A stretch of DNA of 19,695 bases from Pseudomonadota bacterium (GTDB taxonomy: Bacteria > Pseudomonadota > Alphaproteobacteria > Caulobacterales > Caulobacteraceae), in NCBI GenBank assembly GCA_023433655.1, contig JAEYUE010000025.1:1-19695 (forward strand), in the 5' to 3' direction. The notes below the pieces were generated by a model. That model was not told where the DNA came from. It was given only the letters and a program-made list of their open reading frames with translations, and did not search any database. Every line of letters starts with the position of its first letter. Within the stretch, counting starts at the first letter, position 1. The translations under genes and the position numbers were made by a program. Below, one piece after another: positions 1-6,949 of the stretch.

Positions 1-156
1 GGGCCGTCGCGCAAATACTATCGCCTGACCGACGCGGGCCGTCGCGCCCTGGAGACACAGACCGCCGAATGGCGCGCCTTTGTCGCCGCCGTCGAGGGCG
101 TCATGGCCGGCGACGCCGAAGTCGCCACACCTGCCGATAGGGGAGCTGAACAATGA
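1..156 (+). CDS. PadR-family transcriptional regulator, C-terminal part (5' end outside the window)
   Basis: Reading frame 1 is open from the first base to a TGA at 154-156 and encodes about 51 residues. It begins with a GPSRKYYRLTDAGRRAL-like stretch, the end of the winged-helix wing and start of the dimerisation helix typical of PadR-family repressors. The remaining residues suit a short C-terminal helix, so this is probably a small PadR subfamily protein of about 110 residues. The stop overlaps the ATG of the next gene (ATGA), implying translational coupling. PadR regulators next to HAAS/DUF1700 membrane proteins and DUF2807/DUF4097 proteins are a recurring arrangement, and such a regulator commonly represses its own operon. 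The DNA-binding N terminus is not visible, so the family call rests on the wing motif and the neighbours. Confidence 0.85.
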   Translation, partial: GPSRKYYRLTDAGRRALETQTAEWRAFVAAVEGVMAGDAEVATPADRGAEQ

Positions 157-725
157 CGCGCGCCGAATTCATGGGCCGCTTGAGACGAGGGCTGGTCGGG
201 ATGCCGACCACCGCGGCGGCCGAGATCGCCTCGGACTACGAGATGCATTTCGAGGATGGCGCCGCCGCCGGGCGCACCGAGGCGGAAGTCGCCGCGGCGC
301 TCGGCGACCCCGACCGTCTTGCCCGCGAACTGCGCGCCGAGGCCGGCGCCCGTCGCTGGGACCAGGAGAAGAACCCGTCGGCCGCCGCCGGCGCCGTCTT
401 CGCGGTGCTGGGGCTGGGCGCGATCGACATCCTGATCCTGCTGCCCATCCTGATGACGGTGGTCGGCGTCCTGTTCGGCTTCTTCATGGCCGCCATCGGC
501 CTGTTCGTCGGCGGCGGCGCGGTGATGGTGGCCGGACCGTTCGCCGGGTTCCCCGGGGGCGGACTCGCCGCGGTCCTCGCCGGCCTGGGCATGATGGCCG
601 GGGCGACCGCCATCGGCGCGCTCACGGCGGTGGCCACCATTCTGCTGGTCAACGCCACGGTCTGGTTCGCCCGCCTGCACTACCGGCTGCTCAAGCCGGC
701 CCTCGAAAACAACAGCCCGGCCTGA
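153..725 (+). CDS. HAAS/DUF1700-domain membrane protein
   Basis: This 190-residue protein starts with a soluble helical domain (residues about 1-65). Its pattern fits the HAAS/DUF1700 family: an EFMGRLRRGL start, an acidic DYEMHFEDG stretch and a LGDPDRLARELRAE end. Residues about 75-175 are strongly hydrophobic and glycine-rich and probably form four membrane helices, followed by a short basic tail. The ATG overlaps the stop of the PadR gene, and the DUF2807 gene follows 12 bases after its stop, so the three make one operon. In this family the cytoplasmic domain is thought to link the membrane part to signalling or the partner regulator; the exact activity is not known. The domain call is strong and the function is inferred. 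Confidence 0.85.
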   Translation: MTRAEFMGRLRRGLVGMPTTAAAEIASDYEMHFEDGAAAGRTEAEVAAALGDPDRLARELRAEAGARRWDQEKNPSAAAGAVFAVLGLGAIDILILLPILMTVVGVLFGFFMAAIGLFVGGGAVMVAGPFAGFPGGGLAAVLAGLGMMAGATAIGALTAVATILLVNATVWFARLHYRLLKPALENNSPA

Positions 726-737
726 GGAGAGACCCGC

Positions 738-1487
738 ATGATCCGCACCCTTCTGATCATCACCGGGGCCAGTGTGGTGCTGTGCGCCGCGGCCCTCGGC
801 GGCGCCGTCGCCCTGGGCGGCAACGACCTGGCCCGCCACGGCTGGACCTGGACCTTCCGCGACAGCACCGACGGGCATGAGGAGACTGTCCACTTCCGCC
901 GCGCCGAGGCCGGTCCGCGGGTCACCCGCACCCTGGCCTGGGACGGCGGCGACACCCTGAAGATCGACGTCGCCGCCGAGGTCGCCTACGTCCAGGGAGA
1001 CGAGGCCTCGGTCACGGCGACCGGGCCGCGCGACCAGGTCGAGGCGCTGCGCCTCAGCGGCGGCCGCCTGGCCTTCGATGACGACGACAACGTCGTGGTG
1101 TTCGGCTGGCGCCGCCATGATCGCCTGCAGATCACTATCACCGCGCCCTCGGTCCGCCGGTTCGAGGTATCCGGTTCAGGCGATCTGTCCATCCGCGACT
1201 ACGATCAGCCCAGCCTGGCGGTCCTGATCGAGGGCTCGGGCGACGTGGACGCCGCCGGCCGCACCGAAGCCGTCGATCTGGAAATCTCCGGATCCGGCGA
1301 AGCCGATCTGTCCGACCTCGAAACCCGCGACGCCGAGGTCCGCATCTCGGGATCCGGCGAGGCCGCCGTCGGGCCTACCGGCAACGCGCGGATCGACATC
1401 GAGGGCTCGGGTGACGTCGACCTGACCCGCCGGCCGGCCAGCCTGAGCCAGAGCATCTCGGGTTCAGGCGAGGTTCGCCAACGTTGA
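738..1487 (+). CDS. Exported DUF2807-type (GIN domain) repetitive envelope protein
   Basis: This 249-residue protein has a hydrophobic N terminus (residues about 3-27) that could be a signal peptide or anchor. The rest is beta-rich. Its C-terminal half carries a ladder of SGSGD/E or EGSGD/E turns, at ISGSGEADLSDL, IEGSGDVDAAG, ISGSGEAAVGP, IEGSGDVDLTR and a final ISGSGEVRQR, spaced about 20 residues apart. This is the signature of the DUF2807 putative adhesin-head family, predicted to form a beta-solenoid at the cell surface or in the periplasm. A good Shine-Dalgarno (GAGGAGAG) precedes the ATG. It is the last gene of the PadR-HAAS operon and is followed by a strong hairpin. The adhesin label is historical; no binding partner can be read from the sequence. 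Confidence 0.85.
   Translation: MIRTLLIITGASVVLCAAALGGAVALGGNDLARHGWTWTFRDSTDGHEETVHFRRAEAGPRVTRTLAWDGGDTLKIDVAAEVAYVQGDEASVTATGPRDQVEALRLSGGRLAFDDDDNVVVFGWRRHDRLQITITAPSVRRFEVSGSGDLSIRDYDQPSLAVLIEGSGDVDAAGRTEAVDLEISGSGEADLSDLETRDAEVRISGSGEAAVGPTGNARIDIEGSGDVDLTRRPASLSQSISGSGEVRQR
1167..1484 (+). repeat. Degenerate in-frame repeats encoding the GSGD/E ladder
   Basis: The DNA encoding the C-terminal half of the DUF2807 protein repeats the block ATCTCsGGwTCsGGCGA or a close variant near 1167, 1231, 1285, 1345, 1402 and 1459, about every 60 bases. The copies near 1285 and 1345 are almost identical (each contains GGATCCGGCGA). Each block encodes one turn of the presumed beta-solenoid. Near-identity at DNA level would allow slippage or recombination to change the number of turns. 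Confidence 0.7.
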
Positions 1488-1494
1488 CATTGGT

Positions 1495-1522
1495 CCGGGG
1501 CCGGTGACTTCGCCGGCCCCGG
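1495..1522 (+). terminator. Strong GC hairpin, probable terminator of the PadR-HAAS-DUF2807 operon
   Basis: CCGGGGCCGG (1495-1504) and CCGGCCCCGG (1513-1522) are perfect 10-base inverted arms. A T:G wobble (1505/1512) and a G:C pair (1506/1511) extend the stem, leaving a 4-base loop ACTT. It begins 8 bases after the DUF2807 stop and ends 16 bases before the tldD ATG. No T-run follows, so termination may be inefficient or may need Rho. A stem-loop that protects the 3' end of the message is an alternative. Confidence 0.6.
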
Positions 1523-1538
1523 CCACTATCTGAGCAGG

Positions 1539-2930
1539 ATGACCACTCCTGTCTCCTCACCTGCCATCCTCGACTCCGCAGATCTGGGCGCCGACGAGGC
1601 GCTCTCCATACTGCAAGACGCCCTGGGTGGCGCCGACGATGGGGAGCTGTTCCTCGAACGGTCGGAGTCCGAGTCGCTTGTCTTCGACGACGGCAGGCTG
1701 AAGTCGGCCGCCTATGACGCCGCCGAGGGCTTCGGCCTTCGCGTGGTGGCGGGCGAGACCGCCGGCTACGCCCACGCCAACGAAATCAGCGGCCCCGCCC
1801 TGCGCCGCGCGGCAGATAGCGCCGCCCTCGCCAAGGCCGGCCACGCGGGGGTCGTGGCGGAGGGGCCACGGGCCACCAACCAGAAGCTCTACGACGCGAT
1901 CGATCCGCTGGCCGCCCCGGTCTTTTCCGACAAGATCGCCCTGCTGTCGGAGATCGACGCCTGGGCGCGGGCGAGAGACCCCCGGGTCGTGCAGGTCTCC
2001 GCCAGCCTGGTCGGCGAGCGGCGGCACATCGAAATCCTGCGCGGCGACGGCCGCAGGGTCGACGACATCCGCCCGCTGGTCCGGCTGAACGTCTCGGTCA
2101 CCGTCGAGAAGGATGGGCGCCGCGAGACCGCCTCGGCCGGCGCCGGCGGACGGGCCGGGTTCGAGAGCTGGATCGCGCCGGAGCGCTGGCAGGCCCAGGT
2201 CGATGAGGCCTTGCGCCAGGCCCTGGTCAACCTGGAGGCGGTCGACTGCCCGGCTGGCGAGATGGACGTGGTGCTGGGCGCCGGCTGGCCCGGCGTGCTG
2301 CTGCACGAGGCCATCGGACACGGCTTCGAGGGCGACTTCCACCGCAAGGGCAGTTCGGTGTTCACCGGCAAGATCGGTCAGAGGGTCGCCGCGCCGGGCG
2401 TCAACGTGGTCGACGACGGCTCCATCGCCGGCCGGCGCGGCTCGCTGACGGTCGACGACGAAGGGACGCCGACCTCGCGCACCGTGCTGATCGAGGACGG
2501 GATCATGGTCGGGCTGATGCACGACCGGCTGTCAGCGCGACAGCTAGGGGCCCGCGCCACGGGCAATGGTCGGCGCCAGTCCTTCGCCCACATGCCGATG
2601 CCGCGGATGACCAACACCTTCATGGAGGGCGGCCGGGATTCGCAGGCGGATATGATCGCCTCGACGAAACGCGGTCTCTACGCGGCGAATTTCGGCGGCG
2701 GCCAGGTGGATATCACCAACGGCAAATTCGTCTTCCAGTGCACCGAGGCCTATCTGATCGAGGACGGGAAGATCACCGCCCCGGTGCGCGGGGCGACCCT
2801 GATCGGCGACGACTTCGCCTTCGACCCTGGCGTGGGCGTCTGCGGCAAGGCCGGCCAGGGGGTGCCGGTGGGCATCGGCCAGCCGAGCCTGAAGATGGGC
2901 GGCCTGACCGTGGGCGGCACCGCGGTCTGA
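1539..2930 (+). CDS. tldD: TldD, metalloprotease of the TldD/PmbA family
   Basis: This 463-residue cytoplasmic protein is close to the usual TldD length of about 475-480. It has the N-terminal domain with the family's SESLVFDDGRLKSA-like stretch and the zinc site HEAIGH at residues 256-261, followed by GFEGDFHRKGSS. Further on are the conserved glycine-rich RQSFAHMPMPRMTN region and FQCTEAYLIEDGKI, containing the conserved cysteine near the C terminus. With its partner TldE/PmbA, not in this window, TldD forms a heterodimeric peptidase that degrades unfolded short peptides and matures some ribosomal peptides and toxins. The ATG is chosen from family alignment of the N terminus, although the purine-rich GAGCAGG lies unusually close, directly before it. 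The gene lies downstream of the hairpin at 1495-1522 and is probably transcribed separately. Confidence 0.95.
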   Translation: MTTPVSSPAILDSADLGADEALSILQDALGGADDGELFLERSESESLVFDDGRLKSAAYDAAEGFGLRVVAGETAGYAHANEISGPALRRAADSAALAKAGHAGVVAEGPRATNQKLYDAIDPLAAPVFSDKIALLSEIDAWARARDPRVVQVSASLVGERRHIEILRGDGRRVDDIRPLVRLNVSVTVEKDGRRETASAGAGGRAGFESWIAPERWQAQVDEALRQALVNLEAVDCPAGEMDVVLGAGWPGVLLHEAIGHGFEGDFHRKGSSVFTGKIGQRVAAPGVNVVDDGSIAGRRGSLTVDDEGTPTSRTVLIEDGIMVGLMHDRLSARQLGARATGNGRRQSFAHMPMPRMTNTFMEGGRDSQADMIASTKRGLYAANFGGGQVDITNGKFVFQCTEAYLIEDGKITAPVRGATLIGDDFAFDPGVGVCGKAGQGVPVGIGQPSLKMGGLTVGGTAV

Positions 2931-2942
2931 GCGAGTCGCGGC

Positions 2943-3622
2943 TCAGCGGTTGGCGGGATCCTGGAAATGGAAGAGGCTGAGGGCCAGAACGGCCACGGCG
3001 TCCCGCTCCGCCGTTCCCTGCGGCGGCAGGTAGAAGGTCGGCCGCATTCCGTTCAGATCGACACCGCCGATGTCGACCCCGTCGCGGCTGATCACGTACC
3101 CCATGACCCGACCACCGCCCCACGGCAGGCCGCCGATCCGCCGGGTCTCGGCCCGCAAAATCAGGTCGCCCCAGACCAGTTCTCCGGCGCGCTGAGGCTG
3201 CTGCAGCCGACCCAGCAGGCTGCCGCGTGAGAGAGCGAGCGTCAGACGCGCGTCGGCGGGCGCGGCGCCCGCATAGCTGCATTCGTAGGCCAGCGGCTCG
3301 CGATCGAAGGTGATCCCTAGAATCTCGCGGTGCGCCTGCCCGCCTCCACAATCGGCCTCCACCCGGCCAAGCGTAGGCGAACTGACATCGAATTGGCCCG
3401 GGCCATGTCCCGCGACTGCCAGGGCAGGCGGGAGCTTGAGCTGCGCGAGGCGGCCGAACCCACATATTCGCCAACGGCGAAGCCGGGCCGGAATAGACTG
3501 GGACCGCGCCGTCCTTCAAGGGCGATCCGTTCGGTCCGATCGGTCATCGGCGCCGTCTGGCGCGCCTCAGCTGCGCCCGCTGCAAGCACGGCCGCAACCG
3601 CAAAGACGATCCCTGGCCTCAT
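2943..3622 (-). pseudogene. Exported protein of unknown function, interrupted by an apparent single-base frameshift
   Basis: Two minus-strand frames together make one plausible protein. The first starts with ATG at 3622 after a good Shine-Dalgarno (GGGGAGGG). It encodes a signal peptide ending AEA before RQ, then TDRTERIALEGRRGPSLF and FAVGEYVG. After that it degenerates into serine/arginine-rich noise and stops at 3317. The second frame, one base back, is open from about 3517 and becomes protein-like near FGRLAQLKLPPALAV and FDVSSPTLGRVEADCGGG. It runs to the TGA at 2943 with ITFDREPLAYECSY and MRPTFYLPPQGTAERDAVAV. Adding one G to the GGG at 3459-3461 (CCC on the + strand) joins the frames as GEYVGFGRLAQ. 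Two cysteines suggest a periplasmic disulfide. I do not recognise the family. It may be a real pseudogene, a sequencing error or, less likely, recoding. Confidence 0.65.
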
Positions 3623-3693
3623 CGCCGCCCTCCCCAGTACGGCTCGAACCTACTCCCCTTTCGCATAACAGCAATCTCGGGGAGGATTGATCG

Positions 3694-3708
3694 CGGACGC
3701 GGCGTCCG
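3694..3708 (-). terminator. Small perfect hairpin after the GumN-like gene
   Basis: CGGACG (3694-3699) and CGTCCG (3703-3708) pair around a 3-base loop, 8 bases beyond the stop of the GumN-like gene (3716-3718) on the minus strand. No T-run follows in that direction. It may be a weak terminator between the GumN-like gene and the unknown exported gene, whose own ATG lies at 3622. Confidence 0.35.
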
Positions 3709-3715
3709 TTTCCGA

Positions 3716-4699
3716 TCACTCTGCGGGAACGGAATCCTCCTCAAGCTCCGGATATGCCTTCCATTCAGGCCCGCTCACCTCGAAACCCCTCGCCTCAAGG
3801 CCGTCGAGCACGCCGCCCTCCTCCGCCAGCAGGCGGATCGGCGCCACGCCCATGGTCACCCCGGGCGAGATCAGGGCGGTCTCGATCGCCGCCGCCCACT
3901 GCTGGTGCAATTGGGGCGCGATCTCGGGGTCGCCCCAAGGCCAGCACTGACTCAGGGCCCGGTCGATGGGCGAGGCGATCACCTCCGGGACGCGCAGACG
4001 ACGCCAGGCCTCGGCCCGCTGCCGCGCCGCGTCGGGCCCCTGCTCGCCGGCGGCGATGGCGGCCTCCACGCAGGGGACGTGCGCCGACTGGGGCGCCGAG
4101 ACCAGGCTTTCCACCAGTTCGTCGCCGCGTACCGTGCCGACGGGCCGGGTCTCGATCCGGGCGCGTCGCGCCGCCCGCCGGATCACGTCCACGGCGTCGT
4201 CGCCGCCCCGCCTGCCGGCGTAGCCGGCCTTGTCCTGCATCAGGTCGAAACCGAGGATCAGCAGGCTCTTCTGGCGCCAGTCCTGATTGCGTTCGCCGGC
4301 CATCAGGGCCTCCAGCCGGGCCTGCCACTCCGGCGTCAGGTAGTCGGCGCTGGTCTGGCCACGGGGCATCCGCGAGATGGTGCGGATGCGCCAGACGACG
4401 CGCAGCAGGTCGCTGATCGAGGCGCGGCCCTCCTGTGGCGTGAGGATCTGCTGTGACCGCGCGGCGGCGGCCTCGAGATCATCCGGACGCCACGACAGGT
4501 CGCGCGGAATCCCGGTGATGGCTCCGACCAGGATCAGCGTGCTGTCGCCGCGGGTCACTGTCCACATGGGCGCGCCCGAACGTCGCGCCAGGACCACGAC
4601 TTCCTCGACCGTGACCGGCTCGGCCTCCTGGGCCCGCACCCCGCCCACCGCGCTCATGACGAGCGAAAGACCGAAAAACAGGGTGAACAATGGTTTCAC
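3716..4699 (-). CDS. Exported TraB/GumN-family protein, predicted catalytically inactive
   Basis: This 327-residue protein starts with GTG at 4699, preceded by AAGGCAGG. It has a signal peptide cleaved near VRA-QE (residue 23/24). The domain begins at APMWTVTRGDSTLILVGAIT, which matches the opening of the GumN/TraB (Tiki-like) family. Residues about 276-315 match the family's C-terminal motif followed by a GVLDGLEARGFEV ending. Active members carry two histidine motifs, GxxH after the first strand and a GxGH-like motif near the end. Here these are GAIT (59-62) and MGVAPIRLL (283-291), so both histidines are missing. After the signal peptide, VTVEEVVVLARR resembles a TonB box. The gene is divergent from the TonB-dependent receptor at 4868. 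The family assignment is fairly firm; the loss of activity is inferred. Confidence 0.75.
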   Translation of the reverse strand: MKPLFTLFFGLSLVMSAVGGVRAQEAEPVTVEEVVVLARRSGAPMWTVTRGDSTLILVGAITGIPRDLSWRPDDLEAAAARSQQILTPQEGRASISDLLRVVWRIRTISRMPRGQTSADYLTPEWQARLEALMAGERNQDWRQKSLLILGFDLMQDKAGYAGRRGGDDAVDVIRRAARRARIETRPVGTVRGDELVESLVSAPQSAHVPCVEAAIAAGEQGPDAARQRAEAWRRLRVPEVIASPIDRALSQCWPWGDPEIAPQLHQQWAAAIETALISPGVTMGVAPIRLLAEEGGVLDGLEARGFEVSGPEWKAYPELEEDSVPAE

Positions 4700-4753
4700 A
4701 ACTACCTGCCTTCTTCAGTATTGCGACGTAGAAAATCGCCTTGATCAGAACAC

Positions 4754-4777
4754 CAGCATGACAACGCTGTAATGCTG
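4754..4777. promoter_or_regulatory. Inverted repeat in the GumN-like/receptor divergent region
   Basis: CAGCAT (4754-4759) and ATGCTG (4772-4777) are perfect inverted arms 12 bases apart, in the 168-base gap between the two divergent starts. The gap is noticeably more AT-rich than the genes and must hold both promoters. The repeat is a reasonable operator candidate but short enough to be chance. I could not place a convincing -35/-10 pair. Confidence 0.3.
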
Positions 4778-4867
4778 TCCGCTTTTTAATCCACCTGTCC
4801 GTCTTGTAACTGGAGCCGGCCGCGTCAGGACGCCACACCTTCGTCACACGACGAGGGGAATCCTGCA

Positions 4868-6949
4868 ATGACGAAGACCATCCTTCTGGCCACGACCGCC
4901 ATCCTGATGACCGCAGGGACGGCCATGGCCCAGACCTCCTCGGACGGCCCCGAACCCCAGGTCGCAGAGGCGCCGGTGCCCGTTAACGGCCAGGAGGCCC
5001 AGATCGACTCGGCCCAGCAAGGCGTACTGGTCTTCACTCCCGACTTCTTCGCCGACCAGCGGCCCAACACCGCCCTGGACATGGTCTCGCGGGTGCCGGG
5101 CTTCTCGGTCAATGACGGCTCGGGCAGCCGCGGATTTGAGGGCGCGGTCGGCAATATCCTGATCAACAACGCCCGGCCGGCCTCCAAGAACGACACCGGT
5201 TCCAACGTGCTGTCCCGCACTCCCGCCAGCCAGGTGGAGCGCATCGAGCTGATCCGCGGCGGGGCCCCCGGCATCGACATGCAGGGCTATTCGGTCGTCG
5301 TGAACGTGATCCTGAAGGCGGAGAACACCCGCCAGTCGATCCTCACCGCCAGCGGCTTCTTCTTCGAGGGCGGACGCGACCAGTTCGCCGGCTCGTACCA
5401 GTTCACCGCCCGCGAAGGCGAACGCACCTGGGGCCTCACTCTCAGCGACGGCGTTTCGATGAGCGACGCCAACGGGGTCGGACCGGTAGTCCGCACTGAC
5501 GCCGACGGCAACATCATCCGCCGAGAGGACTACTTCAACGACTCGTGGGGCGGCGGGCAGTCGGTGCGCGGCAACTATGCGGCGCCCCTGTTCGGCGGCA
5601 AGATCGACCTGACCGCCCGCTACGGCGTCAACGACTTCCACAACGTCCATCTGCAGACCGCCACCGACGTCCGCCGCGAGAGCCTGTTCGACAACGACGG
5701 CGACGGCGGCGAGTTCGGCGCCGTCTACACGCGCCCGCTGAGCGATCGGCTGAAGATGGAGACGCGGCTGATCCACCAGTGGGGCAGCTTCGAATCGGTT
5801 TCGACCTCGCGCACCCGTCTCGGGGGCGTCGACAGCCCCGAGCAGCAGTTCGCCGGCGCGGGAGACGAGTCGGAATCGATCCTGCGCGGGCTGTTGCGCT
5901 TCGAGCGTTCGCCGGCGCTGACGTTCGAGACCGGGGCCGAGGTGGCCTACAACATGCTCGAGGTCGATCAGGCCTTCACCGTCGGGGGGACGCCCGTCCC
6001 GCTGCCGTCGGCCTCGGTCAAGGTCGAGGAGACCCGCGGCGAGGCCTTCGGCAAGGCCACCTGGCGCATACGGCCCGAACTGACTTTGGAGGGCGGCCTG
6101 CGGCTGGAGAGCTCGACGATCAGCCAGTCGGGCGACGCCGAGCAGGAGAAGAGCTTCTTCTTCGCCAAGCCGCGCTTCCTCGCCACCTGGACGCCGATGG
6201 CCGACAACCAGGTGCGGGTGCGCTTCGAGCGCGAGGTGGGCCAGCTCGACTTCGGCGACTTCGCGGCCTCGGCCGAGCTGCAGGACGGCAACGTGTTCGG
6301 CGGCAATGTCGACCTTGAGCCGGAGCAGCGCTGGATCAGCGAGCTGATCTACGAGCGCCGCTTCTGGGGCGACGGGATCGTCAGCGTCGGCCTGCGCCAC
6401 GACGAGATCACCGACGCCCTCGACGTGATTCCGCTCGACCAGGGCCTGTCGGCGGTCGGCAACATCGGCGACGGGACGCTGGACCAGCTGGCCCTGACGA
6501 TTGCCGTTCCGACCGACAAGCTGGGCGTCGCGGGCGGCATGTTCCGCTTCCGCAACACCTGGAACCACACCGAAGTGACCGATCCGACCACGGGCGAGAT
6601 CCGGCCGATCTCCAACGTGCGCGCCAGCCAGGCGGTGATCTCATGGGAGCAGGACCTCACCAGCCTGAAGCTGCAGTACGGCGCCGCCTACATCCCCTTG
6701 CTGGGCCAGAAGAGCTTCGATCCGGACCAGACCTCGGGCTGGCGCGGCCACGACTATTTCGAGGCGTGGGCGGAGTACAAGCCCACCGACACCCTGTCGA
6801 TCCGGGCCCAGGTCAACATCTGGAACGACTTCGACGTCGAGCGCACGGTCTACGCCGACCGCACGCCGGCCCGTCCGATCGCCTATGTCGAGCACCGCTA
6901 CATCGACCCGCGCACCTTCTTCCAGGTGCGGGTGCGCAAGACCTTCTAG
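4868..6949 (+). CDS. TonB-dependent outer-membrane receptor
   Basis: This 693-residue protein begins with a signal peptide cleaved near TAMA-QT (residue 21/22), with AGGGGA upstream of the ATG. The plug domain spans residues about 45-160. It contains RPNTALDMVSRVPGF, NILINNARPASK, ASQVERIELIRGGAPGID and QGYSVVVNVILK. The rest alternates aromatic and charged strands typical of a 22-strand barrel and ends in VRVRKTF, the terminal phenylalanine needed for assembly. The PASQVERIELIRGGAPGID form marks a distinct receptor subgroup, often without iron-siderophore features, so the substrate cannot be read. A clear TonB box is not visible in the short linker before the plug. The gene is convergent with an amidohydrolase and its TAG stop lies in a shared CTAG. 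Confidence 0.93.
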   Translation: MTKTILLATTAILMTAGTAMAQTSSDGPEPQVAEAPVPVNGQEAQIDSAQQGVLVFTPDFFADQRPNTALDMVSRVPGFSVNDGSGSRGFEGAVGNILINNARPASKNDTGSNVLSRTPASQVERIELIRGGAPGIDMQGYSVVVNVILKAENTRQSILTASGFFFEGGRDQFAGSYQFTAREGERTWGLTLSDGVSMSDANGVGPVVRTDADGNIIRREDYFNDSWGGGQSVRGNYAAPLFGGKIDLTARYGVNDFHNVHLQTATDVRRESLFDNDGDGGEFGAVYTRPLSDRLKMETRLIHQWGSFESVSTSRTRLGGVDSPEQQFAGAGDESESILRGLLRFERSPALTFETGAEVAYNMLEVDQAFTVGGTPVPLPSASVKVEETRGEAFGKATWRIRPELTLEGGLRLESSTISQSGDAEQEKSFFFAKPRFLATWTPMADNQVRVRFEREVGQLDFGDFAASAELQDGNVFGGNVDLEPEQRWISELIYERRFWGDGIVSVGLRHDEITDALDVIPLDQGLSAVGNIGDGTLDQLALTIAVPTDKLGVAGGMFRFRNTWNHTEVTDPTTGEIRPISNVRASQAVISWEQDLTSLKLQYGAAYIPLLGQKSFDPDQTSGWRGHDYFEAWAEYKPTDTLSIRAQVNIWNDFDVERTVYADRTPARPIAYVEHRYIDPRTFFQVRVRKTF
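6946..6949. other. CTAG providing both stop codons of convergent genes
   Basis: The palindrome CTAG gives TAG to the receptor on the + strand (6947-6949) and TAG to the amidohydrolase on the - strand (6948-6946). The two coding regions therefore overlap by four bases, with no space for a terminator between them. Confidence 0.95.

Noticed and set aside
3317..3465. Programmed -1 frameshift site in the unknown exported gene
   Set aside because: No X XXY YYZ slippery heptamer was found in the overlap, so a mutation or sequencing error is simpler.
4844..6568. Long open frame on the - strand opposite the TonB-dependent receptor
   Set aside because: Composition is that of an antisense shadow and the receptor motifs are unambiguous.
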